From positions 248,001-312,000 of the forward strand of contig JADJDV010000004.1 in the NCBI GenBank assembly GCA_016702555.1: a stretch of DNA of 64,000 nt, written 5' to 3'. Origin of the DNA: Burkholderiales bacterium. Lineage in GTDB: Bacteria; Pseudomonadota; Gammaproteobacteria; Burkholderiales; Burkholderiaceae_C. Within the stretch, counting starts at the first letter, position 1; each line of letters begins with the position of its first letter. Below, piece after piece: positions 27,443 through 36,400 of the stretch. The position numbers and the translations under genes are program-made. Under the pieces are notes generated by a model. It did not search any database. It saw nothing but the letters and a program-made list of their open reading frames with translations, and was not told the origin of the DNA.

Positions 27443-28783
27443 TCAGGCGCGGTGCTCGGCTTCCTTGCCGTCTTCGACCACGGCGCGGTAGGCGAAGGTG
27501 GCGGCGCCCAGGGCACCGGTGTAGATCGAGTCCGGGTCGATGTTGATGGTCAGCTTGCCGTAGTTCTCCTCGATCAGCTCTTCCAGCGCCTTGACCGCGG
27601 CCACGTTGTTGGCCACGCCGCCGGTGAAGGTGAACTCGTCGCGGATGCCGCCCGAGCGCGCCAGGATCGACATGGCGCGCAGGATGATGGAGCGGTGCAG
27701 GCCGGCCATGATGTCCTCGCGCTTGTCGCCCAGCGCCAGGCGGTCGCGCAGCTCGGCGCCGGCGAACACGGTGCAGGTCGAGTTGATGCGGACCTGCTTG
27801 GTCGACTTCATGGCCATCGGCCCCAACTCGTGCAGGCCCATGTTCATCTCGTCGGCGATGTAGCCGAGATAGCGCCCGCAGCCGGCGGCGCAGCGGTCGT
27901 TCATCTGGAAGCTCTCGACGATGCCCGCCGGATCGACCTGGATCGCCTTGGTGTCCTGGCCGCCGATGTCGAGCACGGTGGCCGTCTTCGGGTACATCAC
28001 GTGCGCGCCCAGGCCATGGCACAGGATCTCGCTGCGGATGTGCTCCTTGCTGAACGGCAGCCGCGCGCGGCCGTAGCCGGTGCCCACGGTGTAGGTTTCC
28101 TCCATCGTGGTGTCGAGGATGGCCTTGACCGGCTGCTCGATCTTGGCGCGGTGCGCCTCGGTCTCGGGCATGGCCTTGAAGCTGCGCTCCAGCGCGCTCA
28201 GCAGGTGGCGGCGCACCGAGTCCGAATAGACACGGTTCTCGACCTCGATGATCGAGCGGTCGAACAGGTTCAGCAGGTAGTCGTAGCGCGTGCCCATCTC
28301 CTTGGCCACGGTCTCGCCAAGCGCCAGATACTGGCTGCCGGCGATGTCGCGGAAGAAGTCGCTCTTGCGCTGGGCGCCGGGCAGGAACAGGCTGGGCGCC
28401 TCGCCCGTGATGCGCTTGAAGGTTTCCTCCAGCGCCTCCTTGACCGCGCCCGAATCGGCGCCGAAGTTGGCCGTGTCCAGGCTGCGGTGGCAGGTCTCCT
28501 CCAGGTCGACCAGCTGCTCCAGGTACTGCTCGGCGCGGAAGTCGCGTTCGAGCTGGCCGAGGAAGCTGTCGAGCGCGCCGTTCAGCGCGCCGCTCTCGCC
28601 CAGCGCCTGGCGGAACAGGTGGAAGCGCCCGTTGACCATGGCCTCGGTCTTGGCCACCGTGGCGGCGGTGTCGTAGTTCGAGCGCGAGTTGGTGATGCCG
28701 CGGCCGATGATTTGCTCGTTCTCGTCGATGACCACCGCCTTGGTGGTGGTCGAGCCCAGGTCGATGCCGATGAAAGTGCGCAT
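27443..28783 (-). CDS. bcrA: Benzoyl-CoA reductase subunit A (ATPase)
   Basis: A 446-residue ASKHA protein: MRTFIGIDLGSTTTKAVVID (phosphate 1), VLDIGGQDTKAIQVD (phosphate 2), cluster segment DRCAAGCGRYLGY, and TFTGGVANNVAAV (adenosine). The middle insert of ~150 residues, absent from BcrD, is normal for BcrA. The larger open frame around it comes from reading past neighbouring stops, and ATG 28783 is the natural start. It couples ATP hydrolysis to electron transfer into BcrBC. Confidence 0.96.
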   Translation of the reverse strand: MRTFIGIDLGSTTTKAVVIDENEQIIGRGITNSRSNYDTAATVAKTEAMVNGRFHLFRQALGESGALNGALDSFLGQLERDFRAEQYLEQLVDLEETCHRSLDTANFGADSGAVKEALEETFKRITGEAPSLFLPGAQRKSDFFRDIAGSQYLALGETVAKEMGTRYDYLLNLFDRSIIEVENRVYSDSVRRHLLSALERSFKAMPETEAHRAKIEQPVKAILDTTMEETYTVGTGYGRARLPFSKEHIRSEILCHGLGAHVMYPKTATVLDIGGQDTKAIQVDPAGIVESFQMNDRCAAGCGRYLGYIADEMNMGLHELGPMAMKSTKQVRINSTCTVFAGAELRDRLALGDKREDIMAGLHRSIILRAMSILARSGGIRDEFTFTGGVANNVAAVKALEELIEENYGKLTINIDPDSIYTGALGAATFAYRAVVEDGKEAEHRA

Positions 28784-28809
28784 GATGTGTGTCTCCAGGT
28801 CGCGGGGGT

Positions 28810-30156
28810 TCAGGCCATCGCTTCGGGCAGATGCAGGCTGGCGGCCGAGCGCTTCTGCTTGACCATCTGGAAATAGCTCTCCAGGCGGTTCTTGACGTTG
28901 GCGGCCGAGAAGTAGCGCGGGTCGACCAGGTCGGTCTCGATGAAGGCGGCCGGCTTGCCGGTGCGCTTCTCTACCTCGCGCAGGATCAGCAGCTGGCCTG
29001 CCGAGAAGCTGTTGCAGCTCTTGATCGAGTTGATCAGCAGGCCATCGGCCTGGTACTCCTCGATGTACTTGCAGATCATGTCGACGCGCGAGGGCAGGTT
29101 CAGGTTGGTGTAGCAGCCCAGGCAGTACTCGGCCAGCGACTCCAGCGGGTTGTCGGGGTCGTGGCGGAAGCCGAAGTCGTACAGGCCGCCGACCTTGGAA
29201 TAGGTCGAGCTGACGACCACCGCGCCCTCGTCGTAGAACATCTTCCAGAAGTCGCGGAAGCTGGTCCAGTTGGGCGGGCCCTCGACCACGATGCGGTACT
29301 TCTCCTCGCCCATCTCGCCGTCCGGCGTGACCGGGCCCTTGCCGTCGCGGATACGCTGCTCGATCTCGGCGCGCAGCGTGCGGTAGTAGTCGGTCGCCTC
29401 GGTGGTGCCGCGGAAGGCGGTGAAGATCGGGCCGATGTAGTAGACGGCGCCGAAGTAGCCGTCGATCGGGCTGGGCCGGTGCTTGGCCGACTCCAGCACC
29501 GCCACCAGATCGTCCTCGGCCTTGGCCGATTCCCTCATGTACTGGCGCAGGCGGTCGATGTCGAACTTGACGCCCGAGACGCGCTCCAGCGTCGGGATCA
29601 CGTTCTCCTTCAGCTGGCGCACCACGTAGTCGCGCATGTTGGGCGCGATCTTGCCCTCGCCCTGGTAGGGCACGTGCAGCATCGTCGTCTCGCAGCCGTA
29701 CTTGTGGCGGATCAGCTCGAACCACTTCATGAAGGTGAAGCAGCCGGTGTAGCTGAGCAGCAGCACGTCGGGCGTGGGCAGCGGGTCGCCGGTGGGGCCG
29801 ATCTCGCCGCCCTGCATCATGCCCAGGTCGGACTTGACGTAGGTGCAGACGTCCTCGGAGTGGCCGTCGCGCTCGGCGTCCATGATGAACTTGCCGCTCT
29901 TCTTGCGCATGCCGTTCTGCAGCGCGTTGGTCTCGGGCAGGCTGCGCGCGAAGTCGAAGCACATCAGCAGCTCGTTCAGGTTGCCCGGCACGAAGGTGGC
30001 CGAGACCTTGCGGCCCTGCTGGCGCGCGGTGGCCAGTTCCATGTAGTTCTTGTTGATCAGCTCCTTCTGCATCCACATCGCGTCCTCTTTCTGGACCTCG
30101 GGCGGACGCTTGGCGGCGGGCTTGGCAACGGCGGGCTTGGCGGTGGGGGTATTCAT
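28810..30156 (-). CDS. bcrB: Benzoyl-CoA reductase subunit B
   Basis: A 448-residue protein of the 2-hydroxyacyl-CoA dehydratase-like family. Conserved blocks are LLSYTGCFTFMKWFELIRH, YCLGCYTNLNLPSRVDMI and SIKSCNSFSAGQLLI; the cysteines supply ligands for a [4Fe-4S] cluster of the dearomatising module. An N-terminal Ala/Lys/Pro-rich stretch of ~20 residues is probably disordered. It lies 24 bp after bcrC. Confidence 0.95.
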   Translation of the reverse strand: MNTPTAKPAVAKPAAKRPPEVQKEDAMWMQKELINKNYMELATARQQGRKVSATFVPGNLNELLMCFDFARSLPETNALQNGMRKKSGKFIMDAERDGHSEDVCTYVKSDLGMMQGGEIGPTGDPLPTPDVLLLSYTGCFTFMKWFELIRHKYGCETTMLHVPYQGEGKIAPNMRDYVVRQLKENVIPTLERVSGVKFDIDRLRQYMRESAKAEDDLVAVLESAKHRPSPIDGYFGAVYYIGPIFTAFRGTTEATDYYRTLRAEIEQRIRDGKGPVTPDGEMGEEKYRIVVEGPPNWTSFRDFWKMFYDEGAVVVSSTYSKVGGLYDFGFRHDPDNPLESLAEYCLGCYTNLNLPSRVDMICKYIEEYQADGLLINSIKSCNSFSAGQLLILREVEKRTGKPAAFIETDLVDPRYFSAANVKNRLESYFQMVKQKRSAASLHLPEAMA

Positions 30157-30180
30157 GTCGGTTCTCTCCTGGTGCGCGCT

Positions 30181-31377
30181 TCAGGCCGCGGCGCTCCACA
30201 ACTTGATCGAGTCGGCGAAGGTGCCGGCCTGCTCGCGGATCGGGGCCATCTGGCCGGTGTTCTCGGCGTACTTGAACGCCGTGTAGGGCACGCCGTGCTT
30301 GGCCAGCACGTCCTGCAGCATCGGGCGCTCGAGCAGCGCCGGGTCGCAGAACGACGGCGCGGCGAACACCACGCCCTCGGCACCGCGGCTCTTGACCTGG
30401 TGCAGCAGGTACTGGCCCTTGTCCTCGCGCCGGGCGTCGTACTTGGCGGCGGTGGTGGCCGAGCGGTGCAGGAAGGCCTTGGACAGCTCCTGCAACGGGT
30501 TGCCGTCGGTCGGCACGTCGTCCAGCAGCCAGCGCGACACCAGCATCCAGTCGTCGTCGACCACGTAGCAGCCGGCCATCTCGACCGACTTGATCAGCGA
30601 CAGCGGCGGCTGCTCGCAGAAGCTGCCGTTGATGACCACGCGGGCGTTGTCGCGCCTGGGGCGCTCGACCTTGACCACGGCCGCCATGTAGTCGCGCAGC
30701 AGCTGGGTGTGCTCTTCCACCGGCAGCACCATGCCGGCGCGCTGCAGCAGATAGACCTCGGAGGTCGGCACCTGCCAGGGCTGGGCCGCGCGCATGGCGT
30801 ACAGCTCGCGGATCACCTGGCGGTTCTCGTTGTAGACGGCGATCGACGCGTTGAGCGCCTCGTCGGTGATCTCCTTGCCGGCCAGCTTGGCCAGGTCCTC
30901 GCGCAGCACCTGCATCTCCTCGATCCAGAACTTGCCGCCGATCTCGTCGTCGTAGTTCTGCGGCACGTCGATGTAGCGCACGTACTTGTCCTTGAACAGC
31001 ATCTGCCACATGCCCGACAGGTTGCGGATGACGTCGCAGATCGAGGGGAACAGCATGCCGTCCAGGCTGTCGAGGCGACCCGTGAGGCCCAGCTCGATGG
31101 TCGAGCGCGGGATGCGGCAGATGTAGCTCTGGTAGTAGGCGTCGCCCTGGATCACCTCGAGCTGGTCGCCGCCGCCGAGGATGCCCACCGGCAGCATGCC
31201 GGCAGCGTGGATCATCTCGCGCGGGACGTAGACCGGCATGTAGCCGATGGCCTGGCGGCCCGGCACAGCGGCTTTCCATTCCTTGACGGCGTTGAAATGC
31301 AAGTCCTCGAACAGCGCTTCGCAGCGTTCGACGATCTGCAGCACTTCAGGCTTGACGGGGGTGGCGGCTTGGTTCAT
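30181..31377 (-). CDS. bcrC: Benzoyl-CoA reductase subunit C
   Basis: A 398-residue protein paired with BcrB. Blocks include GYMPVYVPREMIHAAGMLPV, SYICRIPRSTIELGL and FPSICDVIRNLSGMWQ near residues 40-115, and VINGSFCEQPPLSLI near residue 245. It binds the substrate and the other [4Fe-4S] cluster. Its ATG shares one base with the dch stop (TGATG). It acts in the cytoplasm within the BcrABCD heterotetramer. Confidence 0.95.
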   Translation of the reverse strand: MNQAATPVKPEVLQIVERCEALFEDLHFNAVKEWKAAVPGRQAIGYMPVYVPREMIHAAGMLPVGILGGGDQLEVIQGDAYYQSYICRIPRSTIELGLTGRLDSLDGMLFPSICDVIRNLSGMWQMLFKDKYVRYIDVPQNYDDEIGGKFWIEEMQVLREDLAKLAGKEITDEALNASIAVYNENRQVIRELYAMRAAQPWQVPTSEVYLLQRAGMVLPVEEHTQLLRDYMAAVVKVERPRRDNARVVINGSFCEQPPLSLIKSVEMAGCYVVDDDWMLVSRWLLDDVPTDGNPLQELSKAFLHRSATTAAKYDARREDKGQYLLHQVKSRGAEGVVFAAPSFCDPALLERPMLQDVLAKHGVPYTAFKYAENTGQMAPIREQAGTFADSIKLWSAAA

Positions 31378-32147
31378 CAGCGATGCTCCCAGGTGGGTGA
31401 ACGGCGCGCGAGAAAGGCAGCCAGCCCCTCATTGGCGTCGCGGGTGGACATGAGTTGGTCGAGATAAAGCCGCTCGACCTCGGCAAGACGTTCGCGCAAC
31501 TCGCGGATGCGCGGCGCCCGCGCGGCGGCCACCGCGCAGGCCAGCGCGGCGGCGCTCTTGGGCGCCAGGTGCTCATCGAAATAGGCCAGCGCGGCGGCTT
31601 CCGGGTCGTCCGCCAGCGTGTGCACCAGGCCGACCGCGTGCGCGGCGGTGCCATCCAGGCTGCGGCCGGACCACAGCAGGTCCTCGGCCACCGCCTGGTT
31701 GACGCGCCAGGGCAGCAGGCAGGAGGCGGCCGGCGCGAACACGCCGAGCTTCATCTCGGGCTGGCCCAGCTGCGCATCGGGCGCGGCAAAGATCGGCCCG
31801 CCGGCCAGCACCACTTCGAGCCCGCCGCCCAGGCACTGGCCGCGCACGGCGACCAGGATCGGCTTCGGAAACTCGACCATCGCCAGCACCAGCGCGTGCA
31901 GGCTGGCCAGCATCTGCGCGCAGCGCTCGGCCAGGTGCTCCTCGACGCTGGCGCCAAAGCTGAAGTGCGGCCCTTCGGCATCCAGCAGCACGCCGCGCAG
32001 CGCAGCAACGCCGCGGTGCTGATCGAGCGCCGCGTGCAGCGCGCCGATCATCTCGGCGTCGACGATGTTGGCCTTGGGCCGGGCGAGACGCAGGCGCAGC
32101 AGCGCGCCATCGCGATCGAGCCAGACCTTGAGGGGGGATTCGCTCAC
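31377..32147 (-). CDS. dch: Cyclohexa-1,5-diene-1-carbonyl-CoA hydratase
   Basis: A 256-residue crotonase-family protein starting at GTG 32147 (VSESPLKVW), since no ATG lies between it and oah. The oxyanion-hole region is FSFGASVEEHLAERC and VRGQCLGGGLEVVLAGG; length and placement match Dch, which hydrates the product of benzoyl-CoA reductase to 6-hydroxycyclohex-1-ene-1-carbonyl-CoA. It lies 17 bp after oah and one base overlaps bcrC. Being in order oah-dch-bcrC gives strong support. Confidence 0.92.
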   Translation of the reverse strand: MSESPLKVWLDRDGALLRLRLARPKANIVDAEMIGALHAALDQHRGVAALRGVLLDAEGPHFSFGASVEEHLAERCAQMLASLHALVLAMVEFPKPILVAVRGQCLGGGLEVVLAGGPIFAAPDAQLGQPEMKLGVFAPAASCLLPWRVNQAVAEDLLWSGRSLDGTAAHAVGLVHTLADDPEAAALAYFDEHLAPKSAAALACAVAAARAPRIRELRERLAEVERLYLDQLMSTRDANEGLAAFLARRSPTWEHR

Positions 32148-32164
32148 AGCGTGGGCTCCGTGGT

Positions 32165-33280
32165 TCAGGCCTTGGCCTTCTTCGGCTGGATCTCGTCGTG
32201 CAGCGTGCCGTGCCAGCTCTGGCCGGCGGCCAGCTTCTGGCGCAGCAGCACGAAGTCGACCTCGCGGTCGTCCTTGGGACCGTCGTTGAAGGCGGTGAAG
32301 CCGGCGCGGGCCTCGGTCATCATGTTCAGCGACAGCCAGGCGCGCGAGTTCTCCTTGTTGCGGTTCCAGGCATCGAGCTTGGGCTTGCGCAGCTCCTCCA
32401 GCGACTTGGTGGTGCAGTCGGGGAAGGTGAGCAGGATCTTGGCGCACAGCTCCTCGACCTTCTCGTCGAGCGCCGTCAGGTCCACGCTGCCGCGCGCCAT
32501 CAGCGCCTTGCCTTCTTTCAGCGCGTCGCCGGTCTTGGGCTCGCCGTAGGCGTTGCGGCCAAACTCGTCGACCATCTTCTGCGTCTCGACCAGCGGGTTG
32601 GCAACGTACTTTCCGTCGACCTTCAGCGCCGGGACGATTTCGGTCAGGATGCCCATCTGATAGGCCTTGTGGGCGCTGAAGGGCTCGCACAGGATGCAGG
32701 CGGCCATGGCGCGCTCGGCGCCGACGATGACCGGCAGGAAGTCGGTGGCGCCGCCGATCGGGGCCGAACCGTGCTTGGGGCCGGCCTGGCCGTAGCGTGC
32801 CAGGTCGGACGAGACCGAGAAGTCGCAGGCCATGCCGATCTCCTGGCCGCCGCCGATGCGCATGCCGTTGACGCGGCAGATCACCGGCTTGTCGCAGCCG
32901 ATGATGGCCGACACCATGTCGTTGAACAGGCGCATGTACTGGCGGTATTCCTGCGGATGGCCAGCGTAGTACTCGGCGTATTCCTTGGTGTTGCCGCCGG
33001 TGCAGAAGGCCTTGTCGCCGGCGCCGGTGAACACCACGCAGTTGACCGAGCGGTCGTTGCTGGCGGCGCGGAAGGCCAGGATCACGCCCTTGACCATGTC
33101 GGTGGTGTAGGAGTTGTACTGGCTCTCGTTGTCGAGCGTGATCCAGGCGTTGTACAGGCCTTCCGCCACCGTGCCGTCGGGGCGCTTGGCGGGTTTGAGC
33201 TCGTAGCGCACGCCGGGCTTGCTGAAATCGTCGACAAGATCGTGGCTGACGAACTCGCGCTGGGGTTGGGTGACGGTCAT
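32165..33280 (-). CDS. oah: 6-oxocyclohex-1-ene-1-carbonyl-CoA hydrolase
   Basis: A 371-residue crotonase-superfamily enzyme, longer than simple enoyl-CoA hydratases and typical of Oah. Blocks: NCVVFTGAGDKAFCTGGNTK, CRVNGMRIGGGQEIGMACDF and GPKHGSAPIGGATDFLPV. It adds two waters and opens the ring, giving 3-hydroxypimelyl-CoA. ATG 33280 (MTVTQPQREFVSHD) is the family start; the upstream extension is not conserved. It lies 43 bp after had. Confidence 0.95.
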   Translation of the reverse strand: MTVTQPQREFVSHDLVDDFSKPGVRYELKPAKRPDGTVAEGLYNAWITLDNESQYNSYTTDMVKGVILAFRAASNDRSVNCVVFTGAGDKAFCTGGNTKEYAEYYAGHPQEYRQYMRLFNDMVSAIIGCDKPVICRVNGMRIGGGQEIGMACDFSVSSDLARYGQAGPKHGSAPIGGATDFLPVIVGAERAMAACILCEPFSAHKAYQMGILTEIVPALKVDGKYVANPLVETQKMVDEFGRNAYGEPKTGDALKEGKALMARGSVDLTALDEKVEELCAKILLTFPDCTTKSLEELRKPKLDAWNRNKENSRAWLSLNMMTEARAGFTAFNDGPKDDREVDFVLLRQKLAAGQSWHGTLHDEIQPKKAKA

Positions 33281-33323
33281 CGCGGGGCTTCCTGAAGTCA
33301 AGGGAACAAAGGGTGAAAGGGAA

Positions 33324-34397
33324 TCAGGCCGTGGCCGGCACCATGACGGCGCGCTTGCGGATCTCGCGCGCGTGCACCGCATGGAAGACGTGGTTGATGT
33401 CGTCGAGCGGATGGCACTCGACGAAGGGCTGCACCTTCACCTTGCCCTCCAGCACCAGCTCAAGCGCGGCCGGGTAGGCTTCGGGCGGGCAGCCCCAGTT
33501 GCCGATGGCGCGGGCGTCGAAGGCCATCAGGTTGGACAGGCGCACCTCGACCTTGTCCATGGTGAAACCGACCACCGACAGCGTGGCGCCATGCACCAGC
33601 AGGCCGAAGGCGGTGAGCTGCCCGGGCGCGGTGCCCGAGCATTCGAAGATGAACCACTCGGTGGCGCGCAGGCCTTCCTGCTTGGCGAAGGCCGCGATGG
33701 CGGCCTTGAGCGCCTTCTGGTCGTGCGTGCGGCTGTTCAGCGTCAGCGCCGCGCCGTACTCGGCCACGGCGGCCAGCTTGGCGTCGTCGACGTCGATGGC
33801 GACCACCTTGGCGCCCATGGCGTGGGCCACCTGCACGCAGTAGCCGCCGACACCGCCGGCACCGATCACGATGGCCAGGCTGCCGGGCGTGACGCCGGCG
33901 CGCGTCACCGCCTGGTAGGGCGTGGTCAGCGCGTCGGCCACCACCGACACCTCGGCCAGCTTCAGGCCAGCCTGGGCCAGGCGCGCCTCGTCGACGCGGC
34001 ACAGGCCGCGCGCCGGCACCACGATGTGGCTGGCAAAGCCGCCCTGGATGTCGTTGCCGGGCATCTTCTGGCTGCGGCAGATGGTGCCCAGGCCGCGCTG
34101 GCACAGATCGCACTCGCCGCAGGGCAGCACCGCCGGCACGATCACGGCGGCGCCCATCCAGTCCTCGGCGCCGGCGCCGGCAGCCACCACGTGGCCGCTG
34201 ATCTCGTGGCCCAGTGTCAGCGGCAGCGCGTGGTTGGTGCGCACGCCGTCGTAGTAATAGCCGAGGTCGGTGTGGCAGACGCCGCAGCCGGCGATGCGCA
34301 CCACGACCTCGCCGGCGCCGGGTTCGGCGGCGAAATCGACGCGCTCCAGCGGCGCCTGCAGTGCCGTCATTTGCCAGCGATGGGCCGGGATGCTCAT
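33324..34397 (-). CDS. had: 6-hydroxycyclohex-1-ene-1-carbonyl-CoA dehydrogenase
   Basis: A 357-residue zinc-dependent alcohol dehydrogenase: catalytic zinc GCGVCHTDLG and GHEISGHVV, structural zinc PCGECDLCQRGLGTIC, and NAD motif VIGAGGVGGYCVQVAHAMG. It oxidises the hydroxy group ahead of ring opening. It is first in the minus-strand operon had-oah-dch-bcrCBAD-fdx. The start at ATG 34397 has a GGAG ribosome site 8 bases before it, whereas the upstream ATG 34424 lacks one. Confidence 0.94.
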   Translation of the reverse strand: MSIPAHRWQMTALQAPLERVDFAAEPGAGEVVVRIAGCGVCHTDLGYYYDGVRTNHALPLTLGHEISGHVVAAGAGAEDWMGAAVIVPAVLPCGECDLCQRGLGTICRSQKMPGNDIQGGFASHIVVPARGLCRVDEARLAQAGLKLAEVSVVADALTTPYQAVTRAGVTPGSLAIVIGAGGVGGYCVQVAHAMGAKVVAIDVDDAKLAAVAEYGAALTLNSRTHDQKALKAAIAAFAKQEGLRATEWFIFECSGTAPGQLTAFGLLVHGATLSVVGFTMDKVEVRLSNLMAFDARAIGNWGCPPEAYPAALELVLEGKVKVQPFVECHPLDDINHVFHAVHAREIRKRAVMVPATA

Positions 34398-34451
34398 GGG
34401 TTCGTCTCCGTCCTTTTTTGCCATCTGTAGGGTACGAAAACCGGTTGCTGT

Positions 34452-34465
34452 GGTAAATTAGTACC
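34452..34465. promoter_or_regulatory. GGTA-N6-TACC palindrome between had and korA
   Basis: GGTAAATTAGTACC, matching the other members of the set in both GGTA and TACC arms, here nearer the had side. It lies 60 bp (centre to centre) from the FNR box. A factor bound here could block had-operon transcription shortly after its start. Confidence 0.68.
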
Positions 34466-34511
34466 GCAATGCCGATTTAAGGCGATTGTCAGGGCTTTGC
34501 TTGGATCGACT

Positions 34512-34525
34512 TTGATCTGGATCAG
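34512..34525 (+). promoter_or_regulatory. FNR-type box for korA (and possibly had)
   Basis: TTGATCTGGATCAG matches the FNR consensus TTGAT-N4-ATCAA at all but the last base. A -41.5 position predicts a korA start near 34560, leaving ~38 nt to the TTG start codon at 34598. Confidence 0.78.
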
Positions 34526-34597
34526 AACCAAAGCAATCGCGTCGCGATCAACTGACCCCTGTGACGATCGACCGTCATGCCGACCAAGGAGACCCGC

Positions 34598-36400
34598 TTG
34601 TCCAGCCCAGCCACCCTAGAAGCCCCGCCGCGCGGCGCCACCGCCGCGCGGTCCGATTCCACCCAACCTTCAAGAACCAGCACCCTGTCCGTGGCGCTGG
34701 CCGGCAGCGGCGGCGCCGGCGTCATGACCGCCGGCAACCTGCTGCTGGACGCCGCCGCCAAGGCCGGCACCTACGGCCTGATGGTGCGCACCAGCGGCCC
34801 GCAGATCCGCGGCGGCGAGGCCGGCGCCCTGGTGCGCCTGGGCAGCCAGCCGGTGCAGGCGCTGGACGACCAGTTCGACCTGCTGCTGGCGATCGACTGG
34901 ATGGGCGTCGGCCGCTTCGCCGACGAGATCGTGCTGGGGCCCCACAGCGCCATGATCGGCGACCCCGACCAGGGCGAGGCGCCGGCGGTGTTCACCGCCA
35001 CCGGCGCGCGCTACCTGCCGCTGCCGCTGAAGAAGATACTGAAAGGCATTCCCGGCGCCTGGGCCAACACGCTGTCGCTTGGCGTCGCCGGCACCCTATG
35101 CGGGTTGCCGCGCGAAGCGCTGGAGGCGGCGCTGCGCGAATCCTGGAAGAAGCCCGCCACGCTGGAGGCCAACCTGCAGGCACTGGCCGCCGGCGCCGAC
35201 GCCGCCGCCGAGCTGCAGCAGGCCTGGGGCCGACCGGCGCCGGTGTGGCCGCCGCGCGACGCCACCCAGCGGCGCTGGCTGCTGTCGGGCAACGAAGGCG
35301 CCGGCATGGGCGCCTTGCGCGGCGGCATCCGCTTCGTCGCCGCCTACCCGATCACGCCCGCCACCGAGGTGCTGGAATGGCTGTCGCCGGCCCTGCCCAA
35401 GGTCGGCGGCACGCTGCTGCAGGCCGAGGACGAACTGGCCTCGGTCAACATGATCGTCGGCGCCTCGTTCGGCGGCGTGCCCTCGCTCACCGCCACCGCG
35501 GGCCCCGGACTGGCGCTGATGACCGAGGGCATCGGCCTGGCGGTGGCGGCCGAGGTGCCGATCGTCATCGTCGACGTGATGCGCGGCGGGCCGTCGACCG
35601 GCATTCCGGCCAAGAGCGAGCAGAGCGATCTGTCGATGGCCGTGGGCGGCCTGCACGGCGACGCACCGCGCCTGGTGCTGGCGCCGAACTCGATCTCGGA
35701 CTGCCTCGGCACCACCCAGTGGGCGGTGCACCTGGCCGAGGCGCTGCAGGCGCCGGCGCTGGTGCTGTCGGACCAGTTCCTGGGCCAGTCGCGCTGCATC
35801 ATCGATCGCCCCGAGCCGCTGCCCTACGTGGCCGAGCGCCTGACCGCGCCCGCCGACACGCCCGACTACCTGCGCTACCGCGACACCGAGTCGGGCATCA
35901 GCCCGATGGCGATCCCCGGCCGCCGCGGCACCACCTACACCGCCGACGGCCTGGAGCACAACGAAAAAGGCATCCCCAGCAGCCAGGCCAGCGTGCACGC
36001 CACCCAGATGGACAAGCGCGCGCGCAAGCTGGAGCGCTTCGACTACGGGCCGATGTGGGCCGACATCGAAGGCGATGCCGACCTCGCCGTGATCACCTTC
36101 GGCTCGGCCACCGGCCCGGTGCGCGAGGCGATCGCGCGCGGCGCCGAGCAGGGCCTGGCGATCCGGCTGGTGTCGCTGCGCCTGCTGGCGCCGGCGCGCG
36201 TCGAGGCCATGAGCGCCGCGCTCGAAGGCGCCCGGCGCATCCTGGTGATCGAGCAGAACCATGGCGCCCAGCTGTATCGCTACCTGCGCGGGCATTTCGA
36301 GCTGCCGGTGCGCCCCGACAAGTACCACCGCCCCGGCCCGCTGCCGCTGCGCCCCGATGAAATCCTGAACGTGCTGCTTTCCTGGAGGAATGCCCAATGA
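34598..36400 (+). CDS. korA: 2-oxoglutarate:ferredoxin oxidoreductase alpha (gamma-alpha fusion)
   Basis: A 600-residue fused gamma-alpha subunit. The gamma domain is LAGSGGAGVMTAGNLLLDAA to about residue 190, and the alpha domain has GNEGAGMGALRGGIRFVAAYPITPATE (given in part) around residue 225, with VDVMRGGPSTGIPAKSEQSD. It oxidises 2-oxoglutarate to succinyl-CoA and reduces ferredoxin for ring reduction. TTG at 34598 is preceded by AAGGAGA seven bases upstream, while the in-frame ATG at 34577 has no ribosome site, so TTG is preferred. It overlaps korB by ATGA. Confidence 0.9.
   Translation: MSSPATLEAPPRGATAARSDSTQPSRTSTLSVALAGSGGAGVMTAGNLLLDAAAKAGTYGLMVRTSGPQIRGGEAGALVRLGSQPVQALDDQFDLLLAIDWMGVGRFADEIVLGPHSAMIGDPDQGEAPAVFTATGARYLPLPLKKILKGIPGAWANTLSLGVAGTLCGLPREALEAALRESWKKPATLEANLQALAAGADAAAELQQAWGRPAPVWPPRDATQRRWLLSGNEGAGMGALRGGIRFVAAYPITPATEVLEWLSPALPKVGGTLLQAEDELASVNMIVGASFGGVPSLTATAGPGLALMTEGIGLAVAAEVPIVIVDVMRGGPSTGIPAKSEQSDLSMAVGGLHGDAPRLVLAPNSISDCLGTTQWAVHLAEALQAPALVLSDQFLGQSRCIIDRPEPLPYVAERLTAPADTPDYLRYRDTESGISPMAIPGRRGTTYTADGLEHNEKGIPSSQASVHATQMDKRARKLERFDYGPMWADIEGDADLAVITFGSATGPVREAIARGAEQGLAIRLVSLRLLAPARVEAMSAALEGARRILVIEQNHGAQLYRYLRGHFELPVRPDKYHRPGPLPLRPDEILNVLLSWRNAQ

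Larger units (their letters stand above)
34398..34597. promoter_or_regulatory. Divergent had/korA control region
   Basis: A 200-bp gap between the ring-reduction operon and the ferredoxin-reducing operon. It contains a near-consensus FNR box (34512-34525) and the GGTA palindrome (34452-34465). The arrangement would let one oxygen signal and one repressor control both electron consumer and electron supplier. Confidence 0.75.

Noticed and set aside
28789..31467. An 892-codon plus-strand frame opposite bcrBC
   Set aside because: Same type of antisense artefact in high-GC DNA; the minus-strand genes are certain.
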